Assembly (NCBI GenBank): GCA_963556065.3
Contig: CAUVYH020000027.1
Span: forward strand, 124,001 to 188,000
DNA: 64,000 bases
From: JBAXTE01 sp963556065
Lineage (GTDB): Bacteria > Bacteroidota > Bacteroidia > Bacteroidales > WCHB1-69
Direction of reading: 5' to 3'
The position numbers and the translations under genes are program-made. Numbering within the stretch: position 1 is the stretch's first letter; each line of letters starts with the position of its first letter. The notes under the pieces were generated by a model that was given only the letters and a program-made list of their open reading frames with translations, did not search any database and was not told the DNA's origin. Positions 53,762 through 63,973 of this stretch are shown piece by piece.

Positions 53762-54742
53762 GTTGCAGTTTCTTGTACCCCCTTTTCAAGGTTGTACGAC
53801 GGTTCGAAATTCAAATCTTTTTTTTAAAGGAGCTGTTTCACAAATCCAGTTTGTGGCTTTCAGAATCCCTAATTTGTCGCTATTAAGCGTTGGGTACTTT
53901 CCGGTTAGCTTTCCAATGGTGTCATTGATGCTTGCAATGATTTGCACTATCCACAGGGGGACGGTAATTTTAAACGACTTTTTATTTAATGACTTTTTTA
54001 TCAATGAATAGAAGTCAGAAGTGTAATACCACTCACTTTCCGATAAAAAATAGCTGGTGTTTTTTACATCTGCTTCAATAGCCAAATAATAAGCACGTAC
54101 CAAGTCTTTGACATATATAAAGGTCAAATACTGTTTATCGGAACCGATATAGCCTTCAAACCGATTGTTTATCATATTGAAAACGGTGAAGTAATCCTTT
54201 TCTCGAGGTCCATAAACTCCGGTAGGACGCATAATGATGCAGTTCAGTTCGGGAATACTACGAAGATATTGTTCCGCTTCCAGTTTGCTTTTGCCGTATA
54301 AATTAATAGGTTTTGGCGTTTGATTGAGCATTATAGGCTCGGTTGAATTTTCCTTTCCGGGGCCAAAAGCAGCTAGGCTGCTTGTGAAAATTAATTTTTC
54401 GGGATTATTTCCGGTTTCAAGGAGCACCTCAACAAAGTTTTTGGTGTTGATGAAATTAATATTCCGGTAGTCTTCGGTACGTGGAGCCTTGGTACATCCT
54501 GCATTGTGAATGATAATGTCAAATTTGCCCTGCTCATGGTTAAATGCAAGGATTTGCCCTTTTAGTTTTTCTTTATCTTCAAAAGTGAGTTCAATAAAGT
54601 TAAGCTTGGCATTTTGCAGGTATTTTTTGCTGCTCGATTTTCGAATGCCTGCCCATACTTCATATCCAAGCTCAATGCCCTTTTCACATAAAAAACTTCC
54701 AATAAATCCACTTGCCCCAGTTATTAATAATCGCTTTCCCAT
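53731..54742 (-). CDS. Extended SDR, candidate ceramide/3-ketosphinganine reductase (CerR-like), 3' frameshift
   Basis: 336 residues after correction. N-terminal NAD(P) motif ITGASGFIGSFLCE, catalytic FTSSLAAFGPG (Ser) and YGKSKLEAEQYL (Tyr-x-x-x-Lys). The family includes the CerR and BT_0972-type reductases of bacterial sphingolipid synthesis. As written, the last 23 codons are out of frame because of an extra base in the T8 run at 53818-53825. Removing it gives KKDLNFEPSYNLEKGVQETA and a stop at 53731. It lies 63 bases downstream of the ceramide synthase gene. Confidence 0.8.
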
Positions 54743-54805
54743 TACGCGGTTGTTTTATGAATAAAAACCGAAGAGGTTAACTTCGGCTTTTATGTTGATT
54801 TTAAA

Positions 54806-55928
54806 TTAAATTGGTTTGGTGTAACACCTGCGTGTAATATGCTGGCGAGAATCAAAATGATGCCATAAATTTAATGCCTTATTATTATCTTCGAGTTGAG
54901 GATTAGATAAAGCCCATTTTACTTTGTACTTGATGAAATTTTGACACATGAAATTGAAATAAACGGAAGGAACACCCTTGTTTTGATATTCAGGATCTAC
55001 CCCGTTAATATACATATCTACTATCTCGTTGGATTTTAGGGCTCTGTATAAATGAATAAATCCAAAGGGGAATAACTTTCCATTACATTTTTGCAATGCT
55101 TTAGTCAACGAAGGCAATGCAACTCCGAAACCGACCACTTCGTTTGCTTCGTTTAAAACAACTCCGACAAACTCTGGGCGAACAAAACTAAAATAGGCTT
55201 TTACCAGCATGTTTATTTGTTTCTCACTTAAAGGAACAAATCCGTAAAGATCTTTAAAACATTTATTTAATGTTTCAAAAATTCCTTTGGCATGAGGTAA
55301 AAAATCTTTCGATTTTTTTGCTTCCAGCACGTGTAGCTTATATTTTTGCTGTACTAGTTCCGAAAAGCGAGTAATCTTATCCGGAACAGTTTCAGGAATG
55401 GTGAAAAGGGATTGAACCCAATCGACATCTTTAGCGAATCCGATGGCTTCAATCCGATTTTGATAATATGCGTGATTGTAATATGATGCAACGGAACCTA
55501 ATTCTTCAAATCCTTTAATCATCATTCCTTCTTTGTCCATATCGGTAAATCCGAGTGGGCCGTGAATGTGATCCATTCCTATCCCTTTTCCCCAATCAAT
55601 TACACATTGCAATAGTTTTTCAGGAACTTCGGCATCATCGATGAAATCAAACCAGCCAAAACGAATGTTTTTTTCATTCCAAATAGCGTTTGCTTTAGTG
55701 TTAAGAATGCCGGCAATTCGACCAACAATTTTTTTATTACGATAAGCTATCCAATAACGAGCTTCACAATATTCAAACGCAGGATTTTTTATCCCAATGC
55801 AGAGTGTCCATTTCATCAAAGAATATCGGCGGACACCAATACTGATTATCTTTGTATAAATCGTAAACAAAATTGATAAATTGCTTTAGTTCGCCTTTTG
55901 TCTTTACTTCTTTGATTTCAATGCTCAT
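54806..55928 (-). CDS. GNAT-like protein, candidate bacterial ceramide synthase (bCerS), frameshifted
   Basis: 373 residues after correction. Tandem GNAT-type folds: YWIAYRNKKIVGRIAGILN at the start, then HIHGPLGFTDMDKEGMMIKGFE and MYINGVDPEYQNKGVPSVYF near the C-terminus. This is the protein family identified as ceramide synthase (N-acyltransferase on the sphingoid base) in Caulobacter. The N-terminal ~45 residues lie in another frame (ATG 55928, MSIEIKEVKTKGELKQF), joined by removing one T from the T6 run at 55785-55790. It starts 9 bases after the serine palmitoyltransferase stop. Confidence 0.8.
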
Positions 55929-55937
55929 ATAAATGGA

Positions 55938-57124
55938 TTAAATGATTTCTAACATTTTGGCATATTTAACGATTTTGCTACAAGCTTCATCAATTTGAGC
56001 ATCTGTATGCGTTGCCATTAGTGAAAAACGAATCATGGTATCTTCATCGGGAACGGCCGGAGCAATTACAGGATTCACAAAGACACCGTTTTCAAAAAGC
56101 ATTTGAGTAAATCTAAATGTTTTTTTCGTTATGCCGAATAAAAATAGGAATGATTGGAGTAATGGTTTCGCCCAGAATAAATCCGGATGCTTTTAAATAG
56201 TTATATGCCCGATGGGTGTTTGCCCATAGGCGTTCGATTCTTTCGGGTTCACTCTCAATAATGTCTAAAGCGGCCAATACGCTTGCGGTTGAAGCGGGAG
56301 TGATACTGGCACTGAAAAATTAATGACCGTGAATTGTGTTTCAGGTAATTTATGGTTGATGAATCTCCGGCAATGAATCCGCCTAATGAAGCTAATGATT
56401 TACTGAAAGTCCCCATAATAATGTCAACTTTATCGGTCAATCCAAAGTGAGAAGCTGTTCCAGCTCCCTGTTTCCCGATAACGCCTAATGTGTGGGCATC
56501 ATCTACCATTACCGTTGCTTGATATTTTTCTGCTAATCTGCAAATTTCCGGAAGATTGCAGATATCTCCTTCCATGCTGAATATGCCATCTACAACAATG
56601 AGTTTTAGCTTGTTAATATCGCAAAATTGAAGCTTTTTCTCCAACGATTCCATATTATTGTGCTCAAATTTCAGAGTTTTGGCAAAAGACAAGCGACAGC
56701 CTTCGATGATGGATGCATGATCTAAGTTATCAATAAGAATATAATCGGTTCTGCCGGTAATTGTTGGGATTACTCCTTGATTTGCTTGAAAACCGGTGCT
56801 GTAAACAATTGCTTCTTCTTTTCCAACGAATTTAGCCAGTCGCTTTTCCAATTCAATATGAATATCCAAAGTGCCGTTTAAAAATCGCGATCCCGCACAA
56901 CCGGATCCGTACTTTTCAATTGCTTTAATGCTGGCCTCTTTGATTTTAGGATGATTTGTCAGTCCTAAGTAGCTATTTGATCCGAACATAAGTACTTTTT
57001 TCCCATTCACAAGCACTTCTGTGTCCTGATCGGATTCGATTACTCTAAAGAATGGATAAGCCCCTAATTTCATTAATTCTTGCGGTTCGGTGTAGGTTGA
57101 GGTTAATTGGTTTAACAAATTCAT
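55938..57124 (-). CDS. spt: Serine palmitoyltransferase-type alpha-oxoamine synthase, two frameshifts
   Basis: 394 residues after correction; condenses serine with acyl-CoA or acyl-ACP to 3-ketosphinganine. Motifs: MFGSNSYLGLTNHP, KYGSGCAGSRFLNGT, MVDDAHTLGVIG and the PLP lysine in TFSKSLASLGGFIAG. The HASI and LIFSASITPAS segments are conserved, and close similarity to Bacteroides SPT (BT_0870), as I recall it, favours SPT over KBL/BioF. The frame is broken in A/T runs at 56315-56319 and 56120-56126, each one base too long. It is the first gene of the ceramide operon. Confidence 0.88.
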
Positions 57125-57453
57125 ATAATAATGTTTCCTAAATATAATATTGTTTTAAGGGTGCAAATTTACCAAAATTTGAGGTTATTTTCTTTATACT
57201 TATCTTTTTTTAAAGTTCAAAGCTTTTTTTGTCTTTAGAGAGAGATTGTAGAACCTTTTGTTTTTTCAGTTGATTGAAGTTGTTATGTTCCTTGTTTTAT
57301 AAACTATATTTTTTTTTTGTTATCTTTATTTTAACTTCTTTTAACTCCCATGTTCTTTGTTAAACGCGATTAATTTACTTCTGTCTTATAAATCGGTTCT
57401 GTTTTTATTCTATTTTTGAAAAAAAATAGTGTCTTTGCCAAAATTGAAAGATT
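57125..57453. other. 329-bp divergent region between spt and glgB
   Basis: It contains a minus-strand -7 element for spt (57164-57171), long T-rich tracts and no coding frame. No clear glgB promoter is seen; TGTCTTTG near 57431 lacks the TA of the consensus. Confidence 0.5.
57164..57171 (-). promoter_or_regulatory. -7 promoter element TAAATTTG for the ceramide operon
   Basis: Minus-strand TAnnTTTG match 39 bases before the spt start codon. Confidence 0.5.
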
Positions 57454-59440
57454 ATGAAACCTGTTTTGCCGATTATTAATAGTGATCCGTTTATAAAACA
57501 ATACGGAGCATTTATTCAAAATGTAGTTGAATATAGCGACTCTCTCGTGAATCGGCTGAAAGGCAATTTTGACAAACTTTCCGACTCAATGAACGGGTAC
57601 TTGTATTTTGGATTGCATCGGCAGGAAAAAGGATGGATATTTAGAGAATGGGCTCCCAATGCTTCCGCTATATGGCTAATCGGAGATTTTAATAAATGGA
57701 TGAAGACCGAAGAATACCGTTTTACACAAAATAAGCAGGGCGATTGGGAATTAAGGTTGCCTGCCGATGCTATTCGTCACGGCAGCTTGTATAAATACGT
57801 AGTAGCGTGGAACGGAGGCGAAGGAGAACGAATTCCGGCATGGGCCAATCGCGTGGTTCAGGATCCTGAAACCCTCATGTTTTCTGCAAAAGTATGGTAC
57901 CCTCCAAAGCAATATGAATTTAAAAACCCAATTCCTCCAAAGCCGGTTTATTCCCTGATTTATGAAGCGCATGTGGGCATGTCGCTTGAAGAAGGAAAAG
58001 TGGCTTCTTTTGAAGAATTCAGGATTCAGGTGCTTCCCCGTATTGCCGAGTCAGGATATAATATAATTCAACTCATGGCTATTCAAGAGCACCCATACTA
58101 CGGCTCTTTCGGCTATCATGTGTCGAGTTTTTTTTCTGCTTCTTCCCGTTTTGGAACTCCGGATGAATTAAAACAACTGATTGATGAAGCACATGGTCTG
58201 GGAATTTATGTTATTATGGATTTGGTTCATTCTCATGCCGTGAAGAATGAAGTGGAAGGCTTGGGAAAATATGATGGCACATCATACCAGTTTTTTCACG
58301 ATGGCACACGAGGGAATCATCCGGCTTGGGATTCCCGCTGTTTCGATTATTCAAAGCCCGAAGTACTTCATTTTCTACTTTCCAATTGCAAGTATTGGCT
58401 CGATGAATATCATTTTGACGGCTTTCGCTTCGATGGAGTAACCAGCATGCTATATTTGGATCATGGGCTGGGGCGTAATTTTTTGAGTTATGCCGATTAC
58501 TATAATCAGAATCTAGATATACATGCCGTGGCTTATTTGCGTGCAGCCAATCTGCTGATTCATCAGGTAAATTCTGATGCAATAACAATCGCCGAAGACA
58601 TGAGCGGTTTTCCGGGTATGGCTTCTTCTATTGAATATGGCGGACTGGGCTTTGATTTCCGTTTGGCAATGGGAATTCCCGATTTTTGGATAAAAAACCA
58701 TCAAAGAGGTAAAAGACGAAAATTGGCAGGTAGGGGATATATTCTATCGGCTTACCGATAAACGTGCAGATGAACAGGTAATCTCGTATGTAGAAAGTCA
58801 CGATCAGGCCTTAGTAGGAGATAAGACCATTATTTTTAGACTGATTGATGCAGACATGTATTACAGTATGCGCGTGGATCAACCGAATATTGTAGTTGAT
58901 CGTGGAATTGCTTTGCATAAAATGTTGAGATTGATTACGTTGGCAACCTCTCAGGGAGGATATCTAAATTTTATGGGTAATGAATTCGGACATCCTGAGT
59001 GGATTGATTTTCCTCGTGAAGGGAATAATTGGTCGTATCACCATGCTCGTCGTCAGTGGAGCCTTTCCGAAAATTCCGAATTGAAATATAAATATTTGTT
59101 GGCGTTTGATCAAGCAATGGTTGCTGATGCGAAAAAAACAAAAAGTTTAAATTTTCCTCCGGTTCCGCTAGTGCAAAATAATTCGGATCAAATCCTTGTT
59201 TTTCAGCGAGATGATTTACTATTCGTGTTTAATTTTAATCCTGAAAAATCATTCGATAATTTTGGCATTGAAGGGGTTAAGGGTTTGTGGAAAATAGTGT
59301 TGAACACTGACAGTCCTCAGTTTGGTGGTTTTAATAGAATTGATGAGTCGCTGGAATATCGGGTGCAAAACATTAACGGATTAAATTTGCTGAGACTATA
59401 TATTCCGGCTCGTTGTGCTTTCGTTTTAAAGCAAATTTAA
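57454..59440 (+). CDS. glgB: 1,4-alpha-glucan branching enzyme, eukaryote-like (GH13_8), frameshifted
   Basis: 661 residues after correction. Introduces alpha-1,6 branches in glycogen. An N-terminal CBM48-like domain (about 55-155; WAPNASAIWLIGDFN) precedes the GH13 barrel: QEHPYYGSFGYHVSSFF, catalytic Asp in DGFRFDGVTSML, Glu in ITIAEDMSG and Asp in SYVESHDQALVGDK. GNHPAWDSRCFDY and the DHGLG segment resemble the eukaryotic subgroup. One base too many in the A6 run at 58692-58697 breaks the frame at residue ~413; correction joins WIKTIKEVKDENW. It forms an operon with the next two genes. Confidence 0.93.
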
Positions 59441-59455
59441 AATAGCGATTTAACA

Positions 59456-59896
59456 ATGAATACATTTTTAAAAACAATAAAACCGGCAGTTCCTAAACGT
59501 TACCTGATGTTTGTGGCTGCTCTGGTGTGGCTCTTCGCAGGAGGAATGCTGCTATATAAAGGGTTTATATTTATGACAATGCCACAACCGTTTTTAATTA
59601 TAAAAATAATAAGTTCCATAATATTGGGGCTCCTCTTTTTTGCAGTGTTGTTTTCAAGAATTGCAGCAAGACATATCTCAAGAATCCGAAACATTGAGCA
59701 CGAAAGACCTTGTTTATTCTCATTTTTTAATTGGAAAAGCTATGCAATCATGGGGTCAATGATTTCGATCGGGATTTTCCTCAGAGCCTTTAAGATTGTG
59801 CCTGCAGAATACCTCTCTTTTTTTTATCTGATAATGGGAATTCCACTAATGCTTTCAGCTTTGCGCTTCTTGAGTGTTGAACACAATCGGGATTAA
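59456..59896 (+). CDS. Small membrane protein between glgB and the pullulanase gene
   Basis: 146 residues with four hydrophobic segments (LMFVAALVWLFAGGMLLYKG, IISSIILGLLFFAVLFSRIA, YAIMGSMISIGIFLRAF, YLSFFYLIMGIPLMLSALRF). A conserved-looking pair of basic loops (SRIAARHISRIRNIEHERPC) lies between helices. No family is recognised. It starts 15 bases after glgB; a role in glucan metabolism is only suggested by position. Confidence 0.65.
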   Translation: MNTFLKTIKPAVPKRYLMFVAALVWLFAGGMLLYKGFIFMTMPQPFLIIKIISSIILGLLFFAVLFSRIAARHISRIRNIEHERPCLFSFFNWKSYAIMGSMISIGIFLRAFKIVPAEYLSFFYLIMGIPLMLSALRFLSVEHNRD

Positions 59897-60008
59897 CGTT
59901 TGCAGAGGATGGAAGCAATAATACATTTTAGTATCAAATTTTACCCTAAATACCTTCTTGGTTTCTTTTCTATAATTTAATGACTAGTATAATCTGAAAT
60001 CTTAATCC

Positions 60009-62969
60009 ATGGCCGACTTGTCAAAATATAAAGATATTGCTCCTGTTCACAATATGGCTGCCTTAGATCAATATGATTTGTTTGGGAATTCGAACAGCTT
60101 GTTGTTGAAGGCATTTTTAATATCATTTGAAGAAATAATCCTTACAGTTGGCGATGATGTAAAGATATCACCGGGAGAACTTGAGCTTTTCGAATGGGAT
60201 TACATGCATTTTGATGCTTCTTCTCAAAAATATATTCTAACCAATAAAAAAGTTCCTGATTTTTCGCAACAGGGGAATAAAATCACCATTGTTTTAGAAT
60301 CGAGGAATGTAGAAGCAAATTATGTTTTAAAATATTGCGATGAGTGGATCGGTGTCTTTTTGGATCCTTCAGTTGGGGGAATTATCGACAAAGAATTTAA
60401 TGCTTATGCCGAAGAAAGTTTCGGAGTGAATATTGTTTCGCAAGGAGCTTCGTTTAAAGTATGGTCGCCACCTGCATCCAAAATAGAAGTATTGCTTTTT
60501 GATGAAAATCAACATCCGGTGTTTACAAAGTCTCCATTATGGATGAAAAAGTCTGAGAATGGTGTGTTTTCTTTGACGGTCACATCAGAAATGACTTTAA
60601 ATATCAGCTCGTTTAACGGACTTTATTATCAATATCGGGTTTATGCTTATGGAAAAGCAACGTTGGCTCTTGATCCGTATGCTTTTTCTATGGCTTCATT
60701 TAGTCCTGATGGTATCGATAAAATAGGGAAAGGAGCGATTGTAAGCATGAGCGATAAACAGTCCTTGCCAAAAGGATTTTCGAAAAAGTACTCTAATGCC
60801 AAATTTATGGCAAACGAAACGGACTTGATCGCTTATGAAATTCATATTCGTGATTTTACCGCTCAACCCGGTGTGGTAAAACCCGAGCTTGCCGGAACTT
60901 TTATTGGAGCGATCTCAAAAATCGATTACCTGAAGCAATTGGGAATAACTCATGTTCAGCTGCTTCCTGTGGCAAATTTTTATACGGTAGATGAAACGGA
61001 TCGTTCATTTTCAGCTTCCGATGCGACAATAAGTAATTATAACTGGGGTTACGATCCGCATAGCTATTTTTCTCTCGAAGGGTGGTTTTCTACAGATGCT
61101 GCAAACCCGTACGTGCGAATCAGAGAGTATCGGGAATTGATCCAATCGCTTCATAATAAAGGAATCGGCGTAATTATGGATATGGTTTTTAATCATACGT
61201 ATTTGGTTGAAACGTTTGAAAATATTGCTCCCGGTTGCTATTATCGCATGACTTCCGATTCGAAAATTTCGGGATATTCGGGAGCCGGGCCATCATTGGA
61301 AAGTCGTCGGATAATGGTTCGCAAATTGATAGTGGAATCGCTGAAATTTTTTATTCGGCAATATCATATCGATGGTTTCAGGTTCGATTTAATGAGCTTT
61401 TTAGATCATGAAACTCTTCGTGCAATTCGTCGTGAAGCGGGAAAAGCATATAATGCTGAGAATCCGAATGAACTGATTTTGCAGGGAGAAGCTTGGATGT
61501 TTTCCGATCTGGATACAAATGCAAAAAGCACGGGAGAAAATGCGGCAACTACAAAAATAAATTATCCGCAAGAAGATCTAAATTTGGGACTTTTTAACGA
61601 CTCTTCGAGGGATAGTTATGTCGGAAATGGAGAACAACGGGGATATGTACAGGGAAACTTTATCGAGGCCGATCGGGTTGCTTCCGGAATTGTGGGCGGG
61701 TTAAAAGGCGTTAATGCGGGGCCTGTTTCTTTTAATAACGATCGTTTTAGAAATAATTACAACCTTTTTGCTGAATTTCCGTCATCTTGTTTAAATTATC
61801 TTAGCGTTCACGACGGACTTACTCTTTGGGATAAAATTAATCTTTTGTATCCCGATTCTACAGGGCTTATTCGTGCCCGGCAAATGCGGATGGTTTCGGC
61901 AATGTTGTTTACTTCGCAAGGAAAAATCATACTACAGGCAGGCGATGAGTTTTTGCGCACAAAACCCCTCTCCAAAGTTGATCGGGAACGAAATAGGGCT
62001 TTAACCTCCCAATGGGCTAACGAAGAAGAAGGAACGTTGTATTTTCATGAAAATTCTTATTGCAGTAACGACTATACTAATATGATTCGTTGGGATCGGC
62101 TAAATAATCGGTACGCCCCTATTGCACGTCAGATGGTGGAATACTACAAAGGGCTTATTCTGATGCGTCGGTCGATACCCGCTTTACGTTTCCACAGTCC
62201 GGAAAGTATTAAGAGCGCATTTCGCTTTATTCCTTCATCGGATCGGCTTGCATCATTAATTCCTTCATTTTTCAACGATTTTAAGGATGCCAGATTAAAA
62301 ACGCTCACCATTACATTTATCCACGGACCGGCAAATCAAACCTATTATCTTGCAGGAGAAATACACCGTAAAGGAGTAGATGCAAATCCGGTTGAAAACC
62401 CGTTTGCAGTAAATTTTGACAAACTAGGTGTGGCAAAAATTTCGTTTAATAGAAAGCAAATTGAAGAGTTTGATATAGGAAAATGGGGAGATGGAATTTC
62501 GTTGAATTTTAAACTAGTCGGCCAAATGGGCGGTTGGGAGACCATCCCGGCGGCATATTCAACTTCGGGCAATAATGTAATTATGATTCAAGGGGTTCAC
62601 TCCGATGGCAGTGCAACCATCGATTTAGCAATAGAAAACCATTGGGTGGGAGTTGCTCCGCAGGTAAATGAACCTTGGATTACTTATATTATTGATAATA
62701 CCGTTGAAAAAGAAGTTTCAGAACTAATTCCTAAAACTAAGTTTTTAAAAGTACTGGTTATTCATAATGCGGCTGATATCGCATCCGTAATCCCGGTTGA
62801 AGCGATTCAACGGCCTTCGGAGTGGAACGTGATCCTCGATGCCAACAGCGCCGGAATCACTCCTTTAAAATATGCGACCGTGCCCCAGCGAGGTTATACG
62901 GATGTCTTGATTTCTAAAGGGAAAGTGACCGTGTCGGCCAAAAGCTCCGCCGTGTTGGTGAAACATTAA
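60009..62969 (+). CDS. pulA: Type I pullulanase-like GH13 alpha-glucan debranching enzyme
   Basis: 986 residues, cytosolic (no signal peptide). An N-terminal beta domain (about 20-120) precedes a CBM48-like region (about 140-240; SFKVWSPPASKIEVLLFD). The GH13 barrel has HVQLLPVANF, YNWGYDPHSYFSLEGWF (pullulanase signature YNWGYDP), VIMDMVFNHTY, catalytic Asp in IDGFRFDLMSFLD, Glu in LQGEAWMFSD and Asp in YLSVHDGLTLWDK. C-terminal beta domains follow from about residue 740. It cleaves alpha-1,6 branches; with glgB it suggests intracellular glycogen turnover. Confidence 0.9.
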   Translation: MADLSKYKDIAPVHNMAALDQYDLFGNSNSLLLKAFLISFEEIILTVGDDVKISPGELELFEWDYMHFDASSQKYILTNKKVPDFSQQGNKITIVLESRNVEANYVLKYCDEWIGVFLDPSVGGIIDKEFNAYAEESFGVNIVSQGASFKVWSPPASKIEVLLFDENQHPVFTKSPLWMKKSENGVFSLTVTSEMTLNISSFNGLYYQYRVYAYGKATLALDPYAFSMASFSPDGIDKIGKGAIVSMSDKQSLPKGFSKKYSNAKFMANETDLIAYEIHIRDFTAQPGVVKPELAGTFIGAISKIDYLKQLGITHVQLLPVANFYTVDETDRSFSASDATISNYNWGYDPHSYFSLEGWFSTDAANPYVRIREYRELIQSLHNKGIGVIMDMVFNHTYLVETFENIAPGCYYRMTSDSKISGYSGAGPSLESRRIMVRKLIVESLKFFIRQYHIDGFRFDLMSFLDHETLRAIRREAGKAYNAENPNELILQGEAWMFSDLDTNAKSTGENAATTKINYPQEDLNLGLFNDSSRDSYVGNGEQRGYVQGNFIEADRVASGIVGGLKGVNAGPVSFNNDRFRNNYNLFAEFPSSCLNYLSVHDGLTLWDKINLLYPDSTGLIRARQMRMVSAMLFTSQGKIILQAGDEFLRTKPLSKVDRERNRALTSQWANEEEGTLYFHENSYCSNDYTNMIRWDRLNNRYAPIARQMVEYYKGLILMRRSIPALRFHSPESIKSAFRFIPSSDRLASLIPSFFNDFKDARLKTLTITFIHGPANQTYYLAGEIHRKGVDANPVENPFAVNFDKLGVAKISFNRKQIEEFDIGKWGDGISLNFKLVGQMGGWETIPAAYSTSGNNVIMIQGVHSDGSATIDLAIENHWVGVAPQVNEPWITYIIDNTVEKEVSELIPKTKFLKVLVIHNAADIASVIPVEAIQRPSEWNVILDANSAGITPLKYATVPQRGYTDVLISKGKVTVSAKSSAVLVKH

Positions 62970-63039
62970 CGACAGTTGATAAGTTTTGCGAAATAATTAT
63001 TTTGTAAATGCAATATAATCAGTATGTTATTTAATGTAT

Positions 63040-63091
63040 TTACAATTTACTCAATATGCTGAGTAAAAATACTCAATGTATTAAGTAAAAA
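63040..63091. repeat. Imperfect tandem repeat TTTACTCAATATGCTGAGTA
   Basis: TACTCAATATGCTGAGTAAAAA (63051-63072 region) is followed directly by TACTCAATGTATTAAGTAAAAA. Each copy has weak internal symmetry, as operators often do. It lies about 75 bases upstream of the -7 element at 63163. Confidence 0.35.
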
Positions 63092-63162
63092 CGGTCAACC
63101 TAATTTAGGAATCAACTTCCCAATGCTTTTAACCCGAATCCTGGACCAATTCAAAAAAATGT

Positions 63163-63170
63163 TATCTTTG
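63163..63170 (+). promoter_or_regulatory. -7 promoter element TATCTTTG
   Basis: TAnnTTTG match 47 bases before the secreted protein gene at 63218. Confidence 0.45.
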
Positions 63171-63217
63171 TCTTGAACTAAAGCGTAGTCGGACAAAAAA
63201 AAACCGCTGGTTAAAAT

Positions 63218-63931
63218 ATGGATAAAACAAATGTTTTCAAGAGCAGGATTTGGAACAAGTTGATTCTGATTTTAGTTCTTTTGTTTGCCCAAAGTCTATT
63301 TGCCCAAAAACAGGATTTTTCGAAATTGACGCTTCGGGGACTGACGGAATGGGAAAACCTGATTATTGAAACCTCGTTAAGCACGAAAGCCGACCAAGAG
63401 TATAAAAATTCATTTGTGACTCATTTTAAAATCAAGAGCGTCGAAAAGACCAATGTCTGGTATAGGGATTCAGTTGCAGGTGATACGGACAAGATGTATC
63501 TGCTTGAATATGATGTCAGTGGGTTGTTGAAATTTGAACATGCTAAATATAATCGTTTTAGTTCTAAAGAAGGCTATTGTTATACAATGACCTATTTATA
63601 TGATTCATTGGGTTCTTTTATAAGCAAACATTTATCTAGCTGTGCAATTATTGATGGAACAGCAGAAGTTGTTCCTCTTTATCTTAATGAAGTTTCAGAA
63701 TACTCAAGCAACCGTCTATTAATAAAAAAAGCAGTATTTGTTTCGAAACAAATGAATCAAAACGAATTATCGACAACAGAAGTTTATAAGGCTAAAAATA
63801 TTAATAACAAGGACGTTCCATACAAAACCTTCTATTACTTTTATAATGAAAGCGATTTGTTGATCAGAATCGAAGAATATTCTGAAAATTCACTTCAAAA
63901 GGTCTCTTTATTCAACTATACGTACTATTAA
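63218..63931 (+). CDS. Secreted protein of unknown function
   Basis: 237 residues. Signal peptide with a long basic n-region (MDKTNVFKSRIWNKLILILVLLFAQSLFAQ). The mature part has repeated aromatic beta-strand segments (YLLEYDVSGLLKFEHAKYN, YCYTMTYLYDSLGSFI, TFYYFYNESDLLIRIEEY). These Y-D-(S/N)-.-G/L-L patterns are reminiscent of YD/RHS-like or LolA-type repeats, without a firm family match. No T9SS domain. It is monocistronic with a -7 element upstream. Confidence 0.7.
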   Translation: MDKTNVFKSRIWNKLILILVLLFAQSLFAQKQDFSKLTLRGLTEWENLIIETSLSTKADQEYKNSFVTHFKIKSVEKTNVWYRDSVAGDTDKMYLLEYDVSGLLKFEHAKYNRFSSKEGYCYTMTYLYDSLGSFISKHLSSCAIIDGTAEVVPLYLNEVSEYSSNRLLIKKAVFVSKQMNQNELSTTEVYKAKNINNKDVPYKTFYYFYNESDLLIRIEEYSENSLQKVSLFNYTYY

Positions 63932-63973
63932 AAGTTGAAGGAAATCATTTTTCCAAACGTCTTACTCCAGTTG

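Noticed and set aside
53786..53830. Unusual C-terminus of the reductase as a genuine variant
   Set aside because: Removing one base from the T8 run restores a coherent C-terminal sequence that overlaps the next gene, so the variant end is an indel effect.
55938..57124. Annotation as glycine C-acetyltransferase (kbl) or bioF
   Set aside because: The neighbours are ceramide genes and the sequence follows Bacteroides serine palmitoyltransferase closely; no biotin or threonine degradation genes are near.
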